Origin: SZUA-36 sp963759155 | Lineage (GTDB): Bacteria; Pseudomonadota; Gammaproteobacteria; Xanthomonadales; SZUA-36 | Assembly: GCA_963759155.1 (NCBI GenBank) | Contig: CAVWXX010000016.1 | Coordinates: 142,470-206,469 of the forward strand | DNA length: 64,000 nt | Reading direction: 5' to 3' | Translations under genes and position numbers: made by a program | Part shown: positions 7,219 through 16,265 of the stretch, piece after piece | Layout: every line of letters starts with the position of its first letter | Numbering within the stretch: position 1 is the first letter of the stretch | Notes under the pieces: model-generated | Told to the model about the DNA's origin: nothing | Databases searched by the model: none | Seen by the model: the letters and a program-made list of their open reading frames with translations, nothing else

Positions 7219-8967
7219 ATGAGAATAATCATCCCGTTGTTGATTGTGTTACTGAGCGTTAATGCAAATGCTGCTGAAGACAGCGATGCTTTCCAGAGCC
7301 TGCTGGCTAAGGAATGGGAGTTCAGGATTAACGAGTATCCTTACCTCGCACGCGAAAACGGCAGCAAGGAAAAAGACCATCTGATTACCCATGTCAGTGA
7401 GAAAGACCAGCTCAGGCGTTATCAATACTGGAAACAGATCAACATCGAACTGGCAGCGATCTCCTGTGAAAAACTGGAGCGTGAAGAATGTATCAACTAC
7501 CGTATTTTCAAACGGCAAATTCACCAGTTTATCGCAGACTATGAAACCAAGGCTTACCTGATCCCCTTCAATAGTGATTCGGGGTTTTACATGTACTGGA
7601 CCTGGTGGGGCAACGATGCCGATATCGTTTCAGTTGAAGACTACCGCAACTACCTGTCGCGTCTCAAAGCACTGCCTGTTGTCATGGATGAGTACATCGA
7701 ATTAATGCGCGAAGGCTTACGCACCGGTATGACCCAGCCACGCGTGATTCTTGCCGGGCGTGAAGAGCCGATCAGAAAGCAGTTGGTAGAGAACCCTGAT
7801 CAGAGCAGCTTTTATAAGCCGTTTTTGAATATGGGTGACTCGATTGGCGGTGAGGAAAAACAGCAATTGATGGCGGAGGCTCGTACGGTCGTTATGGAAG
7901 GTGTGGTGCCGGCTTATGAGCGTTTGCTGGACTTCTTTGAAGATGAATATTTTGTTGGTGCAAGAAACACACTGGGTGCTTCAGAGCTACCGGGTGGTAA
8001 ACGTTTTTACGATGAACAAATATATCTCTACGCCACGGTAGATATGACCGCCGATGAGATTCACCAGCTTGGCCTGTCCGAGGTGGCTCGTATTCGCGCA
8101 GAGATGGAAGCCATCATCAAGGATCTGGAGTTTGAAGGGGACTTTGCAGACTTTATTCAATTCTTGCGCACCGACCCACAGTTTTACGCAAAGACCCCGC
8201 ATGAGCTGTTGGCGGAGGCCTCTTATATTGCCAAGAAGGTTGATGGGCGTTTGCCACAGTTATTCGGAAAATTACCACGACAGCCTTATGGGGTTGCCCC
8301 GGTACCGGATGATATTGCGCCGTTTTACACCGGCGGTCGTTACGTCGGCTCTCCGCTGGATGCCCGAAAAGGCGGCTATTACTGGGTCAATACCTACGCA
8401 CTGGAAAGCCGCACGTTATACACACTGCCCGCGCTGACGCTGCATGAAGCCATGCCGGGTCACCACTTGCAGGGTGCACTCGCACTTGAGCAGGGTGAAA
8501 AACCGAACTTCAGGCGTAATGACTATATTTCAGCCTATGGTGAAGGCTGGGCGCTGTATGCCGAAAAGCTCGGCATCGAAATGAACATCTACGAAACGCC
8601 TTACCAGGATTTCGGGCGCCTGACCTACGAAATGTGGCGTGCCTGCCGGCTGGTCATCGATACCGGTATTCATGCCAAGGGATGGACCAGGCAACAGGCA
8701 CTGGATTACCTCGCCTCAAATACCGCCTTATCTATTCATGAGGTTACAACCGAGATTGATCGCTACATCTCGTGGCCGGCACAAGCCCTGAGTTACAAAT
8801 TGGGCGAATATACGATCTGGCAACTACGTCATGAAGCCGAGAGCCGACTGGGCGCAGACTTTGATCTGCGGGCCTTCCATGATTTCATTCTGGACCTCGG
8901 CTCGGTACCGCTGGAAGTGCTGAAGGATGAAGTTCATCGTTGGATGGCTGAACAAGGAAAATCCTAA
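7219..8967 (+). CDS. exported DUF885 family protein, probable metallopeptidase
   Basis: I place the start at the ATG at 7219, preceded by AAAGGA, because the protein then opens with a clean signal peptide (MRIIIPLLIVLLSVNANAAED). The open frame extends back to 7159, overlapping the epimerase gene. The 582-residue product is a DUF885 protein with the family hallmarks HEAMPGHHLQG and YGEGWALYAEKLG. The HExxxGHH-like pattern suggests zinc binding and peptidase activity, as proposed for the family, but no member-specific activity can be read here. It begins 35 bases after the epimerase and is probably in the same operon, where it might supply hydroxyproline from peptides in the periplasm (inference). 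Confidence 0.85.
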   Translation: MRIIIPLLIVLLSVNANAAEDSDAFQSLLAKEWEFRINEYPYLARENGSKEKDHLITHVSEKDQLRRYQYWKQINIELAAISCEKLEREECINYRIFKRQIHQFIADYETKAYLIPFNSDSGFYMYWTWWGNDADIVSVEDYRNYLSRLKALPVVMDEYIELMREGLRTGMTQPRVILAGREEPIRKQLVENPDQSSFYKPFLNMGDSIGGEEKQQLMAEARTVVMEGVVPAYERLLDFFEDEYFVGARNTLGASELPGGKRFYDEQIYLYATVDMTADEIHQLGLSEVARIRAEMEAIIKDLEFEGDFADFIQFLRTDPQFYAKTPHELLAEASYIAKKVDGRLPQLFGKLPRQPYGVAPVPDDIAPFYTGGRYVGSPLDARKGGYYWVNTYALESRTLYTLPALTLHEAMPGHHLQGALALEQGEKPNFRRNDYISAYGEGWALYAEKLGIEMNIYETPYQDFGRLTYEMWRACRLVIDTGIHAKGWTRQQALDYLASNTALSIHEVTTEIDRYISWPAQALSYKLGEYTIWQLRHEAESRLGADFDLRAFHDFILDLGSVPLEVLKDEVHRWMAEQGKS

Positions 8968-8984
8968 CAAGGCTTCCTGTTCTG

Positions 8985-9495
8985 CTGGTCACTATTGATC
9001 ATTGGGGAAGCCGAGACTATGTGGTAGGTTACTTCAAGTCTCAGCGGTGGAAAAAACCATTGATCAGTCGGGAAGCCAAGGCCATGCAGTAGCTTATGCC
9101 GGGACACGCCACAAGTACGTCCTGTAGGCTCTGTCGCGACATGGCCCAGGCCAGCCTCTCGACCGGTTCCCGGTCTCACCTCCTCCCTGTCGCTCAAGGT
9201 CCCGGCATAAGCTACTGCACCCCCTTGGCTTTGTGCGAATGCAGGGGTCAATGGTTTCTGATAAGTAACAGTCGGTTAATTCTGAGCTTGATAAACCACG
9301 ATCTTTGCGAATGGTTGGACTAACAACCTCTGAAAGATGCACGTCGTTTGATATTAAGCTGGGGTGTGTATTAACTTATCAGGACCGTGAGCGACATGGA
9401 TGTCGCGCCCGAGCGTACATGGATGTATTCACAGCGAGTCCTGGGAAGTTAATACACATCCCAGCTCCCCCAATCTTGCATATAAGAGATGAAAA
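8985..9495 (+). repeat. interspersed two-hairpin repeat, copy B
   Basis: It has the same organisation as copy A but on the plus strand: two related units (about 8990-9084), HP2 with perfect 21-nt arms (9085-9105 / 9199-9219), spacer, HP1 (9357-9385 / 9438-9466), and a tail AGCTCCCCCAATCTTGCA. The HP2 loop is longer than in A or C: the nested palindrome is opened by about 45 bp of unrelated GC-rich sequence (about 9141-9189). The HP1 loop keeps the intact GCGACATGGATGTCGC at 9391-9406. It lies between convergent genes. From 9496 to 9641 I see nothing recognisable. Confidence 0.88.
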
Positions 9496-9641
9496 GCCAA
9501 CACAAGGCGTACCAGTGCTGTGTTCGTGTAAGACAATGCCCATTGCAGCGTTCTTATTCGTTCAAATATAAGGATCTGAAGCCTAAGTAGCTGGCCAGGC
9601 CATGAACCCAGCACTCATATTATGGTGTACTGTTCTTAAAG

Positions 9642-11165
9642 TCAGTTAAGCAACCAAACCATAAAAAGTACCCAGCCGATAATCAGCGTCGGGCCCAGCA
9701 ATCCAATCAAAACACCACCAGGACGCAGGTCCTTTGTCTCGAGTTCACCCGTACTAAAGGCAATGGCATTGGGTGGGGTTGATACCGGCAATAGCAGTGC
9801 GCAGGAGGCGCTTAAGCCCAGGATCAGGCACATTTCCAGTTCGCGCCCGGGTACCAGAGCGACGGCCACCGGCAACACGATGGAAACCGTTGCCGTGTTA
9901 CTCATGACATTCGATAGCGCAACTGTTATCAGCGCCAACGCCGCGAACACCACGATATCCATATTCAGACCGGTAAGAAACCCAAGTTGGGACGCAAAAT
10001 TTTCGGCGAGCCCCGAATCCACAACCGCAGCGCCAAGCGATAAACCACCTGCTACCAGCATCAAGGTATCCCAGGGCAGCCTGCGAACATGGGCTGCACC
10101 CATCACCTGTGTCATTGTCAGGCCAACGATGGGTATCAGGGAAATGGCGACAATGTGAATGCCGTGAAAGGGCGTGGTCATCCACAGTGCAACGGTCGTC
10201 AGTGATATGAGCGTCACGATGATACGGTCACGCTTCAAGGGAAGTGCCGGCTCTTCCAGCGAGCTCATATCAAGCTTTACGTCAGTCAGTTCAGTCGGAT
10301 AACGTTTGACCAGGAAATACCAGGCTGTCACGACCAGCACGAGCGAAACGGGCACACCCAGTGCCATCCACTCGAGGAAGTTAATGGGTGCACCGGCTTC
10401 TGCGGCGACACCTGCCGCGATGGCATTCGGCGCACTACCGATAATGGTTCCCATACCACCCACCGAGGCTGCCACGGGAATGGCAATCAACAGGGCCTTT
10501 GAGAAGGGTTCCTGGCCGCCCATCTGACGAACCAATGGCAAAACGGCACCTACCATCAAAACTGCCGTGGAGGTATTGGAGATAAACATGGATGCCACGG
10601 CGCTGGTTAACATGATGGCCAGCAGAACCCGGTCGGGCCTGCTGCCTGCCGGTTTGATGGCAAGCGCAAAAAGCTGTCGGTCCAGACCTGTTCGCGACAG
10701 GCCTTCTGCCATGAAAAAACCGCCCAGCATCAACCATATAACCGGGCTCGACCATGTGTTCAGGTAGGGGTTTACATCCCAGGGCTCGGGCACTATCAGT
10801 GGTGTTCCGAGTGCGAACACGAGGTAGCCCATAATCAAAAGACCGACCGCAAAAGCCGGTACCGCCTCGGTGACCCATAGGCCGACTGCAATCAAAAACA
10901 GTAGCAAGACCGCCCGTTGCTCGGGTGGCAGGGTTTCAGTAACCGTATTCCAGAGTGCGACCGCTGCCAATGTAACGGCGATAAATAGCAGGAAGCGTCG
11001 TAGTGCAAACCGTTTTCCCGGGTTAAGGATTCGGGAAGCAGCCCGGCGGCTATCGCGATAGCCGATCTTTATCGATAGTTTTTTACCTTCTTTTGACACC
11101 GGAACCTCTGTTTTCAATGACTCATCTATGCTTACAAAATTGCCAGCGAACGAAACCGGTGGCAT
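9642..11165 (-). CDS. SLC13/DASS family sodium:carboxylate symporter
   Basis: A 507-residue inner-membrane protein with about eleven to twelve hydrophobic segments after a hydrophilic N-terminal region of about 60 residues. Both SNT signatures of the DASS fold, which bind sodium and substrate carboxylate, are visible: SNTSTAVLMVGAVLP in the first half and SNTATVSIVLPVAVAL in the second. The family imports dicarboxylates, citrate or sulfate with sodium. The long N-terminal tail is unusual, and a later start is possible, but no stronger start is obvious. A carboxylate importer would fit with catabolism of amino acids through 2-oxoglutarate, but the substrate cannot be read from sequence. Confidence 0.88.
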   Translation of the reverse strand: MPPVSFAGNFVSIDESLKTEVPVSKEGKKLSIKIGYRDSRRAASRILNPGKRFALRRFLLFIAVTLAAVALWNTVTETLPPEQRAVLLLFLIAVGLWVTEAVPAFAVGLLIMGYLVFALGTPLIVPEPWDVNPYLNTWSSPVIWLMLGGFFMAEGLSRTGLDRQLFALAIKPAGSRPDRVLLAIMLTSAVASMFISNTSTAVLMVGAVLPLVRQMGGQEPFSKALLIAIPVAASVGGMGTIIGSAPNAIAAGVAAEAGAPINFLEWMALGVPVSLVLVVTAWYFLVKRYPTELTDVKLDMSSLEEPALPLKRDRIIVTLISLTTVALWMTTPFHGIHIVAISLIPIVGLTMTQVMGAAHVRRLPWDTLMLVAGGLSLGAAVVDSGLAENFASQLGFLTGLNMDIVVFAALALITVALSNVMSNTATVSIVLPVAVALVPGRELEMCLILGLSASCALLLPVSTPPNAIAFSTGELETKDLRPGGVLIGLLGPTLIIGWVLFMVWLLN

Positions 11166-11791
11166 CGGCTTAAGCCGACCGAAGAGTATAGGGAATGTTC
11201 ACTATCTACTGCTACCTTTTGCCCTGAAAAACTAATGGCGGAATCGAGAGGGTTCAAAAGATTGCGAATTTCCTGAGTTATTCAACTTGCTTCTGACAGC
11301 TTTTTTAACAAGGAACCTCAATCCAGTAAATGGTCTGGTTTCACGCGGGTGTTCGGTTTGGGCAATTTGCTCTGTTTGTGTATAACTTGTATTTATGCTT
11401 TATATGTCAGATTGCGTTAGTGTTCTGTGTTCCTGATCGAGGTGCATGTTATTAAAAATATTAGTTTAAAAAAGAACTCTATCAAAAACCAACTGAGCAA
11501 ATTAAAATTTTTGAACCCTTGCGGATTTTCCTGTTGTATAATATATTATATAATATGTTTGCGCTGGCAGAATTGGTCTTGGATAAACGTAATTTCTCTA
11601 CGGCTACGATATCTTGTTGGTAGACTACAAAATATAATGCTTCCGTCTGTTGGGTAAGCTTACTCACACTCATAGCGCTGTGAGAAACGAATCAGCAATT
11701 AAAACAGGGGTCCGGGTTGTGTTTTTTTAAACAATGTCCGGCTCGAAATTGGGGTCCTTGAAGTGTTTCAACGGTGTCTGCCCGGAATTGA
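11166..11791. other. AT-rich intergenic region before the RND operon
   Basis: This 626-bp gap between divergent genes holds no convincing gene. About 11380-11660 is visibly AT-rich against its surroundings and includes a near-symmetrical TATAATATATTATATA tract (11537-11552). A 76-codon open frame at 11427-11657 lacks a ribosome-binding site and resembles no family. It probably contains the promoters of both flanking genes; none could be placed with confidence. Confidence 0.5.
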
Positions 11792-13033
11792 ATGAGAAGA
11801 AAAATGAGTCTTGTAAAAAAAATGCTGCGCTACTTCCTGCCATTAGGCTTAATCATCCTGGCCGTCATTGTGGTCATTGGAATGGTGACCATGGCCAAGG
11901 GCAAGAGACCTGAACGCCAGGATGGCGGGCAGACGGCTGTTTTGGTTGAAGCCGTTGAGGCGCAAGCGCAATCGCTTAACTTCATTGTCCAGTCGCAGGG
12001 GTCGGTGCGACCACGTACCCAGACCACCCTTGTTGCACAGGTGTCGGGTATTGTGGTGTCCGTTTCTGACGATTTTGTGGCCGGCGGGTTTTTTCGCGCC
12101 GGAGAGGTACTGCTGGAGATCGACGCCAGTGATTATCGCACTGCGCTGAAGCGTGCCGAGGCAGCATTGGCCTCGCGAAAGGCCAAATTGGCTGAGGAAA
12201 AGTCACGCTCAGAGCAGGCTGTAAAAGACTGGCGAAACCTCGGCCGGGCGGGCGATCCACCTGACCTGGTCATGCGTAAACCACAATTAGCCGATGCCGA
12301 GGCCAGTGTAATGGCGGCAGAAGCAGATATTGAGAAGGCGCGCCGGGATCTGGAGCGAACCAGGATTTCTGTACCCTACGATGGCCTGTTACGCGAAAGA
12401 CGTGTGGATATCGGGCAGTACGTGACGCCGGGTACACAACTCGGTGTCAGCTTTGCAGTTGATACCGCGGAAGTTCGCTTGCCATTGGCGGCGGCCGACC
12501 TCGCTTTCCTCGACCTGCCGCGGTCAACAGACGTGCAAATGGAAGATTACCCCGAGGTTAGCCTGGCGGCGGATTTCGGTGGTATGACTAAAACATGGGA
12601 AGCACGCCTGATCAGGACCGAGGGTGTGCTGGACGAAAGCAGCAGGGTTTTGTACGCGGTGGCCAGCGTGGTCGACCCTTATGGATTGCTGGGTGAAAGC
12701 CGGCAGGAAGAATTACGCATGGGTACCTATGTCCGTGCAGCGATTAATGGACGCTACGTGGACGATGTCGTGGTACTGCCACGATTTGTTCTGCGTAACG
12801 ACAACACCGTGCTGGTCGCCAACGAGGAACGTGAACTCGAAGTCCGCGATGTTGAGGTGGCACGCGCGGAGGCCCGCCAGGTTTATATCACCAAAGGGGT
12901 GAGCAACGGTGAACTGGTCATTACAACCACCTTGGATGCACCCATTCCGGGCACCCGCCTGGTGATTCGTGGTGAAGCGCCCGTTAACCAACCCGAAACC
13001 TCAGAAACCGATACCGAAGGGCGGGAAGATTGA
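11792..13033 (+). CDS. RND efflux periplasmic adaptor (HlyD/AcrA family)
   Basis: A 413-residue membrane-fusion protein. An N-terminal transmembrane anchor (about residues 12-36) is followed by a lipoyl half-motif (QSQGSVRPRTQTTLVAQVSG), a coiled-coil hairpin (about 120-190, rich in A, E, K and R), the second lipoyl half (ISVPYDGLLRERRVDIG) and beta-barrel domains. It links the pump to an outer-membrane channel; no TolC gene is adjacent. A second ATG at 11804 follows AGAAGAAAA and could be the real start, losing only four residues. The gene is joined to the pump gene by a TGATG overlap. Confidence 0.92.
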   Translation: MRRKMSLVKKMLRYFLPLGLIILAVIVVIGMVTMAKGKRPERQDGGQTAVLVEAVEAQAQSLNFIVQSQGSVRPRTQTTLVAQVSGIVVSVSDDFVAGGFFRAGEVLLEIDASDYRTALKRAEAALASRKAKLAEEKSRSEQAVKDWRNLGRAGDPPDLVMRKPQLADAEASVMAAEADIEKARRDLERTRISVPYDGLLRERRVDIGQYVTPGTQLGVSFAVDTAEVRLPLAAADLAFLDLPRSTDVQMEDYPEVSLAADFGGMTKTWEARLIRTEGVLDESSRVLYAVASVVDPYGLLGESRQEELRMGTYVRAAINGRYVDDVVVLPRFVLRNDNTVLVANEERELEVRDVEVARAEARQVYITKGVSNGELVITTTLDAPIPGTRLVIRGEAPVNQPETSETDTEGRED

Positions 13034-16000
13034 TGACGTCAATGAATCCCTACTCGGCCATCATCGACTGGTTCGCACGAAATTCCGTCGCTGCGAATTT
13101 GCTCATGATGATCCTGCTGATCGGCGGCTTGTATACCGCCATGAATATAAAAAAGGAGTCACAGCCGAGGATCGAAACCGATTTCGTCACGGTTTCGATG
13201 CCGTTTCTCGGCGCGAGCCCCGAGGATGTCGAAGAAGGTATCCTGATCAAGATCGAGGAAGCCATTCAGGATGTTGAAGGAATCAAGGAAATACAATCCA
13301 CGGCCCGGCGCGGCAGCGGGACGGTAAGAGCCGAGATTCTCAGTGAATATGATATTGCTGAAGTCATGGATGAAATCAAGAGCCGGGTCGATGCCATTCC
13401 GACATTTCCCGATAACACCGAAAAACCGGTTGTTTCACGCACGAGATTTCAACAGCGCGTCCTGATCCTGACTGTCTATGGCGACGTTCCGGAACAAACA
13501 CTGAAGGAATACGCCAAGCAAACCCGTAACGAAGTGGTAACGCTACCGGGCGTTAGTAAAGCCCAGGTGCTTGGTTCGCGGGATTATGAGATCAGCATCG
13601 AAGTCAGTGAATATACGCTGCAGGCTTACGACCTTACCCTTGCCGAGGTGGCCTCGGCCATACGCCGCGGTTCGCTGGATCTGCCTGCCGGCGCCATACG
13701 CTCGGCAGCCGGTGATATCCAGGTGAGAACCAAGGGCCAGGCCTATGTCGGCAGTGATTTTGAAGACATCGTGGTTCGTATCAACGACGACGGCTCACGC
13801 TTGTTGCTGAAGCATATTGCTGATATTCGTGATGGTTTCGTGGATGTGGGCCGGTTTTCGGAGTTCGATGGTAAATCCGCGGTTTCCATCGAGGTGCAGT
13901 CGGCCGGACTCGAGAGTGAACTCGATATTTCCGCCACGGTGAGAAACTGGGTCGACCAACGACAGGAAAATCTTCCTGCCGGGATCAATGTTGCCTATTG
14001 GGCAGACATTACCTATTACCTGCAGGGCCGGTTGGACCTGATGATCAAAAACCTGACATTCGGGGCTTTGCTGGTATTCCTGTCACTGTCACTCTTCCTG
14101 CGCCTGAAATTGGCGTTCTGGGTCATGGTCGGCTTGCCGGTTGCTTTTTTGGGTACCTTCCTGATGTTACCTTCACTGGGTATAACGGTTAACCTGATCA
14201 GCCTGTTTGGCTTCATCGTGGTCCTTGGTATCGTTGTTGATGACGCTATCGTCGTGGGTGAGTCTGCTTACACCAACATGCGCGCCAAGGGTCACTCCGT
14301 CGACAACATCGTCGAGGGGGTGCACCGGGTTGCTGTGCCTGCGACTTTTGGTGTTCTGACGACGATTGCCGCCTTTATGCCTATCCTGCTGGTGGGTGGC
14401 ACGTCCGGGCAATTTCTCGCGCCGATCGGCTGGGTTGTTATTTTATGCCTGATTTTTTCCATCGTGGAATCCAAGCTGATCCTGCCGGCCCACCTGGCCC
14501 ATATGAAGGTTAAACACTACAGCGCAGACACCCACAATGTATTTGTCCGTTTCCAACGCTTCTTCAGTGAAGGCCTGCACCATGTCGTCGATGATTACTA
14601 TGCGCCATTTCTGGAAAAGTGTGTCAAACGGCGCTACCTGACCATTTCCACCTTCATTGCCCTGTTGATTCTATCTATTGGCCTCCTTGTTGGCGGGGTA
14701 CTTCGCGCGGTCTTTTTTCCCGATATCTCCTCCGATTTCCTGCGGGTGAGTCTCGAAATGAATGAAGGCACACCCTCGGCACAAACCCATGTCGCTCTGC
14801 GCGAACTGGTAGCCGGCCTCAAGGAAGTCGACAGGGAGTTGAGTGCAGATCTCGGCCGGGAACCGGGAGCCGTGGTGAACCACGCGCTGGCGCTTGCAAC
14901 TGGTGAAACGTCCGGGCGGGTCATTGTGGAACTTGTCAAAGATGAAGGTAATATTCCGGCCGGTACGGAGATACTCAGACTCTGGCGTGAGAAAGTCGGC
15001 GATATACCCAGTGTAAAACAACTGGGCTTCAGCGGCAGGGGCGGCGGTCCCGGTGGTGGTCCGGCTGTATCCTTGCAGTTGATCGGAGCCAATATTGAAC
15101 AGGTCGCCCGCGCATCAAGGGAGTTGGAGCGGCGGATACGCGGTTATGCAGGTGTTTATGATATTCGTAACAGCTACGAACGCGGCCGGCCGGAAATCAA
15201 GTTAAATATCAAGCCAGAGGCGGAAACACTGGGCTTGACCCTGGCTGATCTGGCCTCCCAGGTGCGTGCCGGATTCTATGGCGATGAAGTCCAGCGTGTG
15301 CAACGTGGTCAGGACGAGGTCAAGGTCATGGTCCGGTTCCCCAAGGATGAGCGTGATTCGGTGGGTTTCCTCAATGACATGCGTATACGCACACCCAGCG
15401 GTGGGCGCGTACCGTTCAGCGCGGTTGCGGAAGTAGAAACGACAGAAAGCCCGCTTTTCATCCAGCGTTTTGATCGTGAACGGGCTGTGTTGTTGACTGC
15501 TGAAGTTGACAAGGATATTGCTGAACCGTCCAAAATTACGGCGGATATCCTGCAACAGGAATTACCCAAGGTACTGTCACAGTTTCCCGGTGTGCGATCG
15601 CGGCTCAGCGGTTCCAGCCAGGCAGCCAAAGAAGTGCAGGGCGAGTTACTGGCGGGTGCTGCCCTGTCACTTTTCCTGATTTTTGCATTGATGGCCATCC
15701 CGTTGCGCTCCTATGCACAACCCTTGTTGATCATGTCGGTTATTCCTTTTGGCACCATTGGTGCACTGGCAGGCCATTGGATCCTCGGAATACCGGTTTC
15801 CATGTTCAGCTATTTCGGCATCATCGCCCTGTCGGGTGTTGTAGTGAACGACAGCCTGATATTGGTGGATTATATTAACAAGGAGAAAGAAGCAGGCATT
15901 CCATTGAAAAAGGCAGTGATCGATGCAGCCCGTTACCGCTTCAGACCCATCCTGTTGACCTCATTGACGACCTTTCTCGGACTGGCGCCAATTACCATTT

Positions 16001-16203
16001 TTGAGACCAGCACGCAGGCTCAGCTGGTCGTGCCGATGGCAGCGTCACTTGCATTTGGTATCCTTTTTGCGACGGTGATAACACTGATCATGATTCCAGC
16101 GCTTTACCTGATTCTGGACGATTTGAAAACCTGGTGGAAAGAGGCCTGGCGCGAGGTATCCGTGGAGTCAACACGTGTGCTCTCTGCGATACGCCGCAAG
16201 TAA
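13033..16203 (+). CDS. RND efflux pump, AcrB-like
   Basis: A 1056-residue inner-membrane pump. I prefer the ATG at 13033, which overlaps the adaptor stop as TGATG, over the TTG one codon before it. The protein has the duplicated RND plan: one helix, a large periplasmic loop, six helices, then the same again. The proton-relay helix reads GIVVDDAIVVGES, with both acidic residues present. A Gly-rich stretch (GRGGGPGGGP, near residue 670) lies in the second periplasmic loop. The family exports drugs, detergents or other amphiphiles by proton antiport; the substrate here is unknown. The adaptor-then-pump order is usual. Confidence 0.94.
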   Translation: MTSMNPYSAIIDWFARNSVAANLLMMILLIGGLYTAMNIKKESQPRIETDFVTVSMPFLGASPEDVEEGILIKIEEAIQDVEGIKEIQSTARRGSGTVRAEILSEYDIAEVMDEIKSRVDAIPTFPDNTEKPVVSRTRFQQRVLILTVYGDVPEQTLKEYAKQTRNEVVTLPGVSKAQVLGSRDYEISIEVSEYTLQAYDLTLAEVASAIRRGSLDLPAGAIRSAAGDIQVRTKGQAYVGSDFEDIVVRINDDGSRLLLKHIADIRDGFVDVGRFSEFDGKSAVSIEVQSAGLESELDISATVRNWVDQRQENLPAGINVAYWADITYYLQGRLDLMIKNLTFGALLVFLSLSLFLRLKLAFWVMVGLPVAFLGTFLMLPSLGITVNLISLFGFIVVLGIVVDDAIVVGESAYTNMRAKGHSVDNIVEGVHRVAVPATFGVLTTIAAFMPILLVGGTSGQFLAPIGWVVILCLIFSIVESKLILPAHLAHMKVKHYSADTHNVFVRFQRFFSEGLHHVVDDYYAPFLEKCVKRRYLTISTFIALLILSIGLLVGGVLRAVFFPDISSDFLRVSLEMNEGTPSAQTHVALRELVAGLKEVDRELSADLGREPGAVVNHALALATGETSGRVIVELVKDEGNIPAGTEILRLWREKVGDIPSVKQLGFSGRGGGPGGGPAVSLQLIGANIEQVARASRELERRIRGYAGVYDIRNSYERGRPEIKLNIKPEAETLGLTLADLASQVRAGFYGDEVQRVQRGQDEVKVMVRFPKDERDSVGFLNDMRIRTPSGGRVPFSAVAEVETTESPLFIQRFDRERAVLLTAEVDKDIAEPSKITADILQQELPKVLSQFPGVRSRLSGSSQAAKEVQGELLAGAALSLFLIFALMAIPLRSYAQPLLIMSVIPFGTIGALAGHWILGIPVSMFSYFGIIALSGVVVNDSLILVDYINKEKEAGIPLKKAVIDAARYRFRPILLTSLTTFLGLAPITIFETSTQAQLVVPMAASLAFGILFATVITLIMIPALYLILDDLKTWWKEAWREVSVESTRVLSAIRRK

Positions 16204-16223
16204 GCGTAAAGGGATCAGGTACC

Positions 16224-16261
16224 GGGGTCAGAGCATTGACTCTGACCCCAACTGTTTTTTT
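16224..16261 (+). terminator. rho-independent terminator of the RND operon
   Basis: A perfect 10-bp stem GGGGTCAGAG (16224-16233) / CTCTGACCCC (16240-16249) with a 6-base loop is followed after a short gap by seven T residues (16255-16261). It separates the RND operon from the convergent M28 peptidase gene. Confidence 0.85.
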
Positions 16262-16265
16262 GCGT

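Noticed and set aside
11427..11657. 76-codon open frame in the AT-rich region
   Set aside because: AT-rich, no ribosome site, no recognisable family; probably chance.
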